From: Rhodobacteraceae bacterium Araon29
Lineage (GTDB): Bacteria; Pseudomonadota; Alphaproteobacteria; Rhodobacterales; Rhodobacteraceae
NCBI GenBank assembly: GCA_039640505.1
Contig: CP046865.1
Coordinates: forward strand, 1,665,501 to 1,729,500
DNA length: 64,000 nt
Reading direction: 5' to 3'
In this document: piece after piece, positions 36,901-48,900 of the stretch
Layout: each line of letters begins with the position of its first letter
Position numbering within the stretch: the first letter of the stretch is position 1
Program-made: the position numbers and the translations under genes
Notes under the pieces: generated by a model
Database searches by the model: none
What the model was told of the DNA's origin: nothing
Seen by the model: only the letters and a program-made list of their open reading frames with translations

Positions 36901-39900
36901 GTTTACGGCGGTGACGGTGCGGACTCTATCTATGACATTGCGCTGGATCTAGTCTATGGCGGTGCTGGTGATGATACGCTGACGGGTGTTTCAAGTGGTA
37001 GCGCGGGTGACAGGCTTTACGGTGATGCAGGTGCTGACAGTATAGAGGGCGGCGGCGGCAATGACCTCCTTTACGGTGGCACTGATGCTGACAATCTAGG
37101 CGGCGGTAACGACAATGACACGCTTTACGGCGGTCTTGGCGCTGACAGTATAGACGGCGGTAGCAACAACGACACTCTTTACGGTGGTGCAGGCGCTGAC
37201 AGCCTTGTTGGCGGTGGCGGCGCTGACATCCTTTACGGCGGCACTGATGATGACAGCCTTGATGGCGGTAGCAGTAAAGACACTCTTTACGGCGGTCTTG
37301 GCGATGACAGCTTAGATGGCGGTAGCAGCAACGACACCCTTTACGGCGGCGTTGGTGATGACACTTATGTTGTTGATAGCTCAGGCGATGATGTCATTGA
37401 GGGCAGCGGTGAAGGCAGGGATCTTGTTGAAAGCTCGGTGAATTACACATTGGGTGATCATGTTGAAGATCTGACGCTGACGGGGGCGAGCAATCTGTCT
37501 GGAACCGGTAATGCGCTGGACAACGTGATCAAGGGCAATGAAGGCAATAATAAGCTTGATGGTGGTGCTGGCGCTGACACCCTTTATGGCGGTGTTGGTG
37601 ATGACACTTATGTTGTTGATAGCGCAGACGATGTTATCATTGAGGGCAGCGGTGCAGGCAGGGATCTTGTTGAAAGCTCGGTGAATTACACATTGGGTGA
37701 TCATGTTGAGAACCTGACGCTGACGGGATCAGGTGATCTGTCTGGTACCGGTAATGCGCTGTACAACGTGATCAAGGGCAATGAAGGCAATAATAAGCTT
37801 GATGGCGACGGTGGCAAAGACACCCTTTATGGCGATGCTGGCAATGACACCATCGATGGCGGTGCTAGCCATGACATCCTTTACGGCGGCTCTGACGATG
37901 ACATCCTTTACGGCGGTGGCGGTGGCGGCGCTGACAGCCTTTACGGTGGCGCTGGTAATGACATCCTCATAGGCGGTGTTGGTTCTGATGTGCTGGCTGG
38001 CGGCGCTGGTAATGATAGCATTGCTGTTGGCGGTAAAGATACGGCGACTGGCGGTGACGGTGATGATGTGTTCACACTGGATATCACTGACACGGGTTCA
38101 CAGGTTAACGCAGAAATTACTGGTGGGGATGAGGGGGATGACACTGATACTCTTGATCTCTCTGGTGCTGCGGGCGGTGTTAACATCACTTACGCAGTTG
38201 ACCCGGAAGAGGGCACTGTTAGCGGTCTTGATGCGGATGCCGACAAGGATTTAACGTTTGCAGAGATTGAGAAGGTTGTTGCTACTGATCATGCTGACAC
38301 CATCGACGGATCAAATGCGACATCTTCTCTGACTGTAGAAGCGGGTGACGGTGATGATACTGTCACTGGCGGTACTGGTAATGACAGTATTGATGGCGGC
38401 GACGGCAATGATAGTCTGGCTGGAGGTACTGGCACAGACACTTTGGTTGGCGGCCTTGGCGATGACACCTATGTTGTTGATAGCGCGGACGATGATGTCA
38501 TTGAGGGCAGCGGTGCAGGCAGGGATCTTGTTGAAAGCTCGGCTGATTACACATTGGGTAATCATGTTGAGGATCTGACGCTGACGGGATTGGGTAATCT
38601 GTCTGGTACCGGTAATGCGCTGGACAACGTGATCAAAGGTAATACGGGCGCTAATACGCTGAGCGGTCTTGACGGTGAGGATTCCATTTATGGCGATGCG
38701 GGCGCTGACAGTATAGAGGGCGGCGCTGGCAATGACCTCCTTTACGGCGGTCTTGGCGCTGACAGCCTTGCTGGTGGTAGCGGTGAAGACACTCTTTACG
38801 GTGATGCTGGAAACGATACAATCGAAACCTATTTTGGCAATGACACGGTTTACGGCGGTGACGGTGCGGACTCTATCTATGACATTGCGCTGGATCTAGT
38901 CTATGGCGGTGCTGGTGATGATACGCTGACGGGTGTTTCAAGTGGTAGCGCGGGTGACAGGCTTTACGGTGATGCAGGCGCTGACAGTATAGACGGCGGT
39001 AACGGCAATGACATCCTTTATGGCGGCACTGATAATGACAATCTAGACGGCGGTAGCGATAATGACACCCTTTACGGCGGTCTTGGCGATGACAGCCTAG
39101 ATGGCGGTGCTAGCAAAGACACCCTTTACGGCGGTCTTGGTGATGACAGCCTTGATGGCGGCACTAATTCTGACACCCTTTACGGCGGCGTTGGCGATGA
39201 CACTTATGTTGTGAATAGCTCAGGCGATGATGTCATTGAGGGCAGCAGCGAAGGCAGGGATCTTGTTGAAAGCTCGGTGAATTACACATTGGGTAATCAT
39301 GTTGAGGATCTGACGCTGACGGGGGCGAATAATCGGTCTGGTACCGGTAATGCGCTGGACAACGTGATCGTTGGCAATGAAGGCAATAATACGCTTGATG
39401 GCGGTGCTGGCGCTGACACCCTTTATGGCGGCGCTGGCGCTGACAGCCTTTCTGGTGGTAGCGGCAATGATACCCTTTACGGCGGCGTTGGCGATGACAC
39501 TTATGTTGTTGATAGCACAGAAGATGTAATCACTGAGGTTGACAGTGAAGGCACGGATCTTGTTCGGAGCTCGGCTAATTACACATTGAGCGATCATATT
39601 GAGAACCTTACGCTGACGGGATCAGGTGATCTGTCTGGTACCGGTAATGCGCTGGACAACGTGATCACTGGTAACGATGGCAATAATATTCTGAACGGTC
39701 TTGCCGGTGAGGATATCCTTTATGGCGGCGCTGGCGCTGACAGCCTTTCTGGTGGTAGCGGCAATGATACCCTTTACGGCGGCGTTGGCGATGACACTTA
39801 TGTTGTTGATAGCACAGACGATGATGTCATTGAGGGCAGCAGCGAAGGCAGGGATCTTGTTGAAAGCTCGGCTGATTACACCTTGGGTGATCATATTGAG

Positions 39901-42900
39901 AACCTTACGCTGACGGGATCAGGTGATCTGTCTGGTACCGGTAATGCGCTGGACAACGTGATCACTGGTAACGATGGCAATAATACGCTTGATGGCGGTG
40001 CTGGCGCTGACACCCTTTACGGCGGCGCTGGCGATGACCACCTTGATGGCGGCGCTCTTAATGACACCCTTTATGGCGGCGTTGGTGATGACACTTATGT
40101 TGTAAATAGCTCAGGCGATGATGTTATTGAGGGCAGCGGCGAAGGCAGGGATCTTGTTGAAAGCTCGGTGAATTACACCTTGGGCAATCATGTTGAGGAT
40201 CTGACGCTGACGGGATCGGATAATCTGTCTGGCACCGGTAATGCGCTGGACAACGTGATCAAAGGTAATACGGGCGCTAATACGCTGATCGGTCTTGACG
40301 GTGAGGATTCCATTTATGGCGATGCGGGCGCTGACAGTATAGAGGGCGGCGCTGGCAATGACCTCCTTTACGGCGGTCTTGGCGCTGACAGCCTTGCTGG
40401 TGGTAGCGGCACTGACACCCTTTACGGCGGCGCTGGAAACGATACAATCGAAAGCCGTTCTGGTAGAGACACGGTTTACGGCGGTGACGGTGCGGACTCT
40501 ATCTATGACATTGCGCTGGATCTAGTCTATGGCGGTGCTGGTGATGATACGCTGACGGGTGTTTCAAGTGGTAGCGCGGGTGACAGGCTTTACGGTGATG
40601 CAGGTGCTGACAGTATAGAGGGCGGCGGCGGCAATGACCTCCTTTACGGTGGCACTGATGCTGACAATCTAGGCGGCGGTAACGACAATGACACGCTTTA
40701 CGGCGGTCTTGGCGCTGACAGTATAGACGGCGGTAGCAACAACGACACTCTTTACGGTGGTGCAGGCGCTGACAGCCTTGTTGGCGGTGGCGGCGCTGAC
40801 ATCCTTTACGGCGGCACTGATGATGACAGCCTTGATGGCGGTAGCAGTAAAGACACTCTTTACGGCGGTCTTGGCGATGACAGCTTAGATGGCGGTAGCA
40901 GCAACGACACCCTTTACGGCGGCGTTGGTGATGACACTTATGTTGTTGATAGCTCAGGCGATGATGTCATTGAGGGCAGCGGTGAAGGCAGGGATCTTGT
41001 TGAAAGCTCGGTGAATTACACATTGGGTGATCATGTTGAAGATCTGACGCTGACGGGGGCGAGCAATCTGTCTGGAACCGGTAATGCGCTGGACAACGTG
41101 ATCAAGGGCAATGAAGGCAATAATAAGCTTGATGGTGGTGCTGGCGCTGACACCCTTTATGGCGGCGCTGGTGATGACACTTATGTTGTTGATAGCACAG
41201 ACGATGATGTCATTGAGGGCAGCGGTGCAGGCAGGGATCTTGTTGAAAGCTCGGTGAATTACACATTGGGTGATCATGTTGAGAACCTGACGCTGACGGG
41301 ATCAGGTGATCTGTCTGGTACCGGTAATGCGCTGTACAACGTGATCAAGGGCAATGAAGGCAATAATAAGCTTGATGGCGACGGTGGCAAAGACACCCTT
41401 TATGGCGATGCTGGCAATGACACCATCGATGGCGGTGCTAGCCATGACATCCTTTACGGCGGCTCTGACGATGACATCCTTTACGGCGGTGGCGGTGGCG
41501 GCGCTGACAGCCTTTACGGTGGCGCTGGTAATGACATCCTCATAGGCGGTGTTGGTTCTGATGTGCTGGCTGGCGGCGCTGGTAATGATAGCATTGCTGT
41601 TGGCGGTAAAGATACGGCGACTGGCGGTGACGGTGATGATGTGTTCACACTGGATATCACTGACACGGGTTCACAGGTTAACGCAGAAATTACTGGTGGG
41701 GATGAGGGGGATGACACTGATACTCTTGATCTCTCTGGTGCTGCGGGCGGTGTTAACATCACTTACGCAGTTGACCCGGAAGAGGGCACTGTTAGCGGTC
41801 TTGATGCGGATGCCGACAAGGATTTAACGTTTGCAGAGATTGAGAAGGTTGTTGCTACTGATCATGCTGACACCATCGACGGATCAAATGCGACATCTTC
41901 TCTGACTGTAGAAGCGGGTGACGGTGATGATACTGTCACTGGCGGTACTGGTAATGACAGTATTGATGGCGGCGACGGCAATGATAGTCTGGCTGGAGGT
42001 ACTGGCACAGACACTTTGGTTGGCGGCCTTGGCGATGACACCTATGTTGTTGATAGCGCGGACGATGATGTCATTGAGGGCAGCGGTGCAGGCAGGGATC
42101 TTGTTGAAAGCTCGGCTGATTACACATTGGGTAATCATGTTGAGGATCTGACGCTGACGGGATTGGGTAATCTGTCTGGTACCGGTAATGCGCTGGACAA
42201 CGTGATCAAAGGTAATACGGGCGCTAATACGCTGAGCGGTCTTGACGGTGAGGATTCCATTTATGGCGATGCGGGCGCTGACAGTATAGAGGGCGGCGCT
42301 GGCAATGACCTCCTTTACGGCGGTCTTGGCGCTGACAGCCTTGCTGGTGGTAGCGGTGAAGACACTCTTTACGGTGATGCTGGAAACGATACAATCGAAA
42401 CCTATTTTGGCAATGACACGGTTTACGGCGGTGACGGTGCGGACTCTATCTATGACATTGCGCTGGATCTAGTCTATGGCGGTGCTGGTGATGATACGCT
42501 GACGGGTGTTTCAAGTGGTAGCGCGGGTGACAGGCTTTACGGTGATGCAGGCGCTGACAGTATAGACGGCGGTAACGGCAATGACATCCTTTATGGCGGC
42601 ACTGATAATGACAATCTAGACGGCGGTAGCGATAATGACACCCTTTACGGCGGTCTTGGCGATGACAGCCTAGATGGCGGTGCTAGCAAAGACACCCTTT
42701 ACGGCGGTCTTGGTGATGACAGCCTTGATGGCGGCACTAATTCTGACACCCTTTACGGCGGCGTTGGCGCTGACACTTATGTTGTGAATAGCTCAGGCGA
42801 TGATGTCATTGAGGGCAGCAGCGAAGGCAGGGATCTTGTTGAAAGCTCGGTGAATTACACCTTGGGCAATCATGTTGAGGATCTGACGCTGACGGGATTG

Positions 42901-45900
42901 GATAATCTGTCTGGCACCGGTAATGTGCTGGACAACGTGATCGTTGGCAATGAAGGCAATAATACGCTTGATGGCGGTGCGGGCTCTGATGAAATCGCTG
43001 GCCGAGACGGCTCTGATTGGATAGAGGGTGGCACTGGCGTTGACGACCTTTATGGCGGTGCCGATGACGATAGTCTTTATGGTGGCGCTGATGATGACCA
43101 GCTTGAGGCCGGCACTGGCAATGACCGCCTTGATGGCGGCACCGGCGATGACGAGCTTTATGGCGAAGCTGGCGATGACACTTATGTTGTTGATAGCACA
43201 GGCGATGTTGTCACTGAGGGCAGCAGTGCAGGCACGGATCTTGTTGAAAGCTCGATTGATTACACCTTGGGCAATCATGTTGAGGATCTGACGCTGACGG
43301 GATCGGATAATCTGTCTGGCACCGGTAATGCGCTGGACAACGTGATCGTTGGCAATGAAGGCAATAATACGCTTGAAGGCGGGGCGGGCTCTGATGAAAT
43401 CGCTGGCCGAGACGGCTCTGACTGGATAGAGGGTGGCACTGGCGTTGACGACCTTTATGGCGGTGCCGATGACGATAGTCTTTATGGTGGCGCTGATGAT
43501 GACCAGCTTGAGGCCGGCACTGGCAATGACCGCCTTGATGGCGGCACCGGCGATGACGAGCTTTATGGCGAAGCTGGCGATGACACTTATGTTGTTGATA
43601 GCACAGGCGATGTTGTCACTGAGGGCAGCAGTGCAGGCACGGATCTTGTTGAAAGCTCGATTGATTACACCTTGGGCAATCATGTTGAGGATCTGACGCT
43701 GACGGGATCGGATAATCTGTCTGGCACCGGTAATGCGCTGGACAACGTGATCGTTGGCAATGAAGGCAATAATACGCTTGAAGGCGGGGCGGGCTCTGAT
43801 GAAATCGCTGGCCGAGACGGCTCTGACTGGATAGAGGGTGGCACTGGCGTTGACGACCTTTATGGCGGTGCCGATGACGATAGTCTTTATGGTGGCGCTG
43901 ATGATGACCAGCTTGAGGCCGGCACTGGCAATGACCGCCTTGATGGCGGCACCGGCGATGACGAGCTTTATGGCGAAGCTGGCGATGACACTTATGTTGT
44001 TGATAGCACAGGCGATGTTGTCACTGAGGGCAGCAGTGCAGGCACGGATCTTGTTGAAAGCTCGATTGATTACACCTTGGGCAATCATGTTGAGGATCTG
44101 ACGCTGACGGGATCGGATAATCTGTCTGGCACCGGTAATGCGCTGGACAACGTGATCGTTGGCAATGAAGGCAATAATACGCTTGAAGGCGGGGCGGGCT
44201 CTGATGAAATCGCTGGCCGAGACGGCTCTGACTGGATAGAGGGTGGCACTGGCGTTGACGACCTTTATGGCGGTGCCGATGACGATAGTCTTTATGGTGG
44301 CGCTGATGATGACCAGCTTGAGGCCGGCACTGGCAATGACCGCCTTGATGGCGGCACCGGCGATGACGAGCTTTATGGCGAAGCTGGCGATGACACTTAT
44401 GTTGTTGATAGCACAGGCGATGTTGTCACTGAGGGCAGCAGTGCAGGCACGGATCTTGTTGAAAGCTCGATTGATTACACCTTGGGCAATCATGTTGAGG
44501 ATCTGACGCTGACGGGATCGGATAATCTGTCTGGCACCGGTAATGCGCTGGACAACGTGATCGTTGGCAATGAAGGCAATAATACGCTTGAAGGCGGGGC
44601 GGGCTCTGATGAAATCGCTGGCCGAGACGGCTCTGACTGGATAGAGGGTGGCACTGGCGTTGACGACCTTTATGGCGGTGCCGATGACGATAGTCTTTAT
44701 GGTGGCGCTGATGATGACCAGCTTGAGGCCGGCACTGGCAATGACCGCCTTGATGGCGGCACCGGCGATGACGAGCTTTATGGCGAAGCTGGCGATGACA
44801 CTTATGTTGTTGATAGCACAGGCGATGTTGTCACTGAGGGCAGCAGTGCAGGCACGGATCTTGTTGAAAGCTCGATTGATTACACCTTGGGCAATCATGT
44901 TGAGGATCTGACGCTGACGGGATCGGATAATCTGTCTGGCACCGGTAATGCGCTGGACAACGTGATCGTTGGCAATGAAGGCAATAATACGCTTGAAGGC
45001 GGGGCGGGCTCTGATGAAATCGCTGGCCGAGACGGCTCTGACTGGATAGAGGGTGGCACTGGCGTTGACGACCTTTATGGCGGTGCCGATGACGATAGTC
45101 TTTATGGTGGCGCTGATGATGACCAGCTTGAGGCCGGCACTGGCAATGACCGCCTTGATGGCGGCACCGGCGATGACGAGCTTTATGGCGAAGCTGGCGA
45201 TGACACTTATGTTGTTGATAGCACAGGCGATGTTGTCACTGAGGGCAGCAGTGCAGGCACGGATCTTGTTGAAAGCTCGATTGATTACACCTTGGGCAAT
45301 CATGTTGAGGATCTGACGCTGACGGGATCGGATAATCTGTCTGGCACCGGTAATGCGCTGGACAACGTGATCGTTGGCAATGAAGGCAATAATACGCTTG
45401 AAGGCGGGGCGGGCTCTGATGAAATCGCTGGCCGAGACGGCTCTGACTGGATAGAGGGTGGCACTGGCGTTGACGACCTTTATGGCGGTGCCGATGACGA
45501 TAGTCTTTATGGTGGCGCTGATGATGACCAGCTTGAGGCCGGCACTGGCAATGACCGCCTTGATGGCGGCACCGGCGATGACGAGCTTTATGGCGAAGCT
45601 GGCGATGACACTTATGTTGTTGATAGCACAGGCGATGTTGTCACTGAGGGCAGCAGTGCAGGCACGGATCTTGTTGAAAGCTCGATTGATTACACCTTGG
45701 GCAATCATGTTGAGGATCTGACGCTGACGGGATCGGATAATCTGTCTGGCACCGGTAATGCGCTGGACAACGTGATCGTTGGCAATGAAGGCAATAATAC
45801 GCTTGGAGGCGGTGCTGGCGCTGACACCCTTTATGGCGGCGCTGGCGCTGACAGCCTTTCTGGTGGTAGCGGCAATGATACCCTTTACGGCGGCGTTGGC

Positions 45901-48900
45901 GATGACACTTATGTTGTTGATAGCACAGAAGATGTAATCACTGAGGTTGACAGTGAAGGCACGGATCTTGTTCGGAGCTCGGCTAATTACACATTGAGCG
46001 ATCATATTGAGAACCTTACGCTGACGGGATCAGGTGATTTGTCTGGTACCGGTAATGCGCTGGACAACGTGATCACTGGTAACGAGGGCAATAATATTCT
46101 GAACGGTCTTGCCGGTGGGGATACCCTTTACGGTGGTCTTGGCGATGACACTTATGTTGTTGATAGCACAGACGATGTTGTCATTGAGGGCAGCAGCGAA
46201 GGTAGGGATCTTGTTGAAAGCTCGGTGAATTACACCTTGGGTGACCATATTGAGGATCTGACGCTGACGGGGGCGAATAATCCGTCTGGTAATGTTAAGC
46301 TGACAGGGGCGAATGATCGGTCTGGTACGGGCAACACGTTGGACAACGTGATCACAGGCAATGATGGCAATAATACGCTTGATGGCGGCGCTGGCGCTGA
46401 CATTCTTTACGGCGGCGCTGGCGATGACAGCCTTGATGGCGGCACCGGCGATGACACCATTTACGGCGGCGTTGGTGATGATACCTATGTTGTGGATAGC
46501 ACAGACGATGATGTCATTGAGGGCAGCGGTGAAGGCAGGGATCTTGTTCGGAGCTCGGTTGATTATACATTAGGCGATCATGTTGAGAACCTGACGCTGA
46601 CGGGTACGGAAGAACTGTCTGGCACCGGTAACACGTTGGACAACGTGATCACTGGCAATACCGGTGCTAATACTCTGATCGGTCTCGACGGCGAGGATTC
46701 CATTTACGGCGGTGTTGGTGATGATTTGCTTTATGGCGGCAATGACAACGATACAATCTATGGGCATTCCGGAAGTGACACGGTATTTGGCGGATCGGGT
46801 GATGACTTTATCAATACCCGAACAGCACCTGGCACGGGTTTTCCGGATATCTCAGTTACCCTAGCGGGCACTAATGTGCCTGCTGATACTGATGATTCAA
46901 ATGATCTTGATATCATCTATGCAGGTATTGGAAATGATAGCATCCTGAGCGGTGACGACCGTGATTTGGTTTATGGAGGTTCTGATAACGATGTTATAGA
47001 TGGTGGTTATGACCGGGATACTCTCTTTGGCGACAGCGGCGATGATACCATTGTTGGCAACGAAGGCAGTGATCTTATTGAGGGCGGTGACGGTGATGAT
47101 GTTCTCTATGGGTTTGCTGACCCGGCTGTTTTAGACGAGGATATACCGGGGCTTACCGGAATACCAATCAGCGCCTTTATCCAAGAAGATTCGGTTGATT
47201 CTGCTGATAATAATGATCGTGACACGATTGATGGAGGCATCGGTAATGACATTATTTTCGGTCAAGATGATGATGATAGCTTGTCTGGTGGCGACGGTAA
47301 TGATGAAATTTTTGGTGGGATTGATGATGACACGCTGAGAGGCGGCCGCGGCGATGATATCCTTTACGGTGGTGATAATAACGACATCTTAGGTGGCGAT
47401 GATAGTAGAGACTTGCTTTATGGTGGAAGCGGTGCTGATACCCTTGAGGGCGGTAGCGACAAAGACACCCTTTACGGCGGTCTTGGCGATGACAGCCTTG
47501 TTGGCGGTAACGGCAATGACACCCTTTACGGCGGCAATGATGCGGACAACATAAGTGGCGGCACAAGCGGTGACCGAATTTACGGTGGCACTGGCAACGA
47601 CATCTTAGATGGCGACGGCGGCCTAGATCTAATTTATGGTGGCACCGGCAACGATATCATAGATGGTGGCTCGAGAAATGACATCCTTTACGGCGGCGCT
47701 GGCGATGACCACCTTGATGGCGGCACGAATAATGACAGGCTTTACGGCGGCGCTGATGATGACAATCTAGAAGGCGGAGCTGGCAATGACACGCTTTACG
47801 GTGATGCCGGAAACGATACAATCGAAAGCCGTTCTGGTAGAGACACGGTTTACGGCGGTGACGGGGCGGACTCTATCTATGATACAGCGCTGGATCTGGT
47901 TTATGGTGGTGCTGGTGATGATACGCTGACGGGTGTTTCAAGTGGTAGCGCGGGTGACAGGCTTTACGGCGGCGCTGATGATGACAATCTAGAAGGCGGT
48001 GGCGGCAATGACAGGCTTTACGGCGGCGCTGATAATGACCGTCTTGTTGGCGGCAGCGGCAATGACACTGTTTACGGTGGTACCGGCAACGATACAATCG
48101 ATAGCTTTAGTCATGTAGACACAGTTTACGGTGGTGAGGGTGCGGACTCTATCTATGATATAGCGCTGGATCTGGTTTATGGCGGCGCTGGTGATGATAC
48201 GCTGACGGGTGCTTCAGGTGGTAATTGGGCTGACACGCTTTATGGCGATGCCGGCGCTGACAGTATAGAGGGCGGTGGCGGCAATGACATCCTTTACGGT
48301 GGCGCTGATGACGACCGCCTAGATGGCGGTAGTGAAAATGACACGCTTTACGGCGGTCTTGGCGATGATACTATGTCAGGAGGTAGCGGTAATGATACCT
48401 TTACCGAAATCGCTGGCAATGGTGCGGACACGATTTCGGATTTTAACACTGGCAACACCGGCTCTATTGATGATGGTGATCAATCGAACAATGACTTTGT
48501 TGACCTTGCCGCGTTTTATAATCAAGGCGTAGTAGATGCCATCATCGATGGTGGTGGGCCCGATTTCAAACATGGTTTGAACTTACTTAAGGAGGATCAG
48601 AAAGACGGTCATCTGGATGGCACCATTGACGGCGTTGATTATATCGATATCGGTAATATTGACCTTTCTCTGCTATCAGGCGGTGCCGAAGTTGATGCAG
48701 ATGATCTTTCATATGACAACACTAATGTTGTTTGTTTCAACCGGGGTACGTTGATACGCACTCAAAAAGGTGAACTTCCAATTGAGGACCTACGGCCTGG
48801 GGATTTGGTATGGACGCAAGACAACGGCTTTCAACCAATCGCTTGGATTGGTTCACAGAAATTGACCGTTGAGGAACTTAAGCAATATCCAAATATCCGG

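Noticed and set aside
42982-45816. Seven equal repeats could look like a CRISPR-like array
   Set aside because: The units are 405 bp, directly tandem, have no unique spacers, and encode RTX protein sequence in frame.
42793-46005. A 1070-codon reading frame on the minus strand, with many similar ones of 60-330 codons at 28.4-41.9 kb
   Set aside because: They are antisense to the RTX repeats. The repeated, biased codons (GAT, GGC, ACC) lack stops in other frames, so long frames appear and repeat with the same periods. They contain no domain and no ribosome sites.
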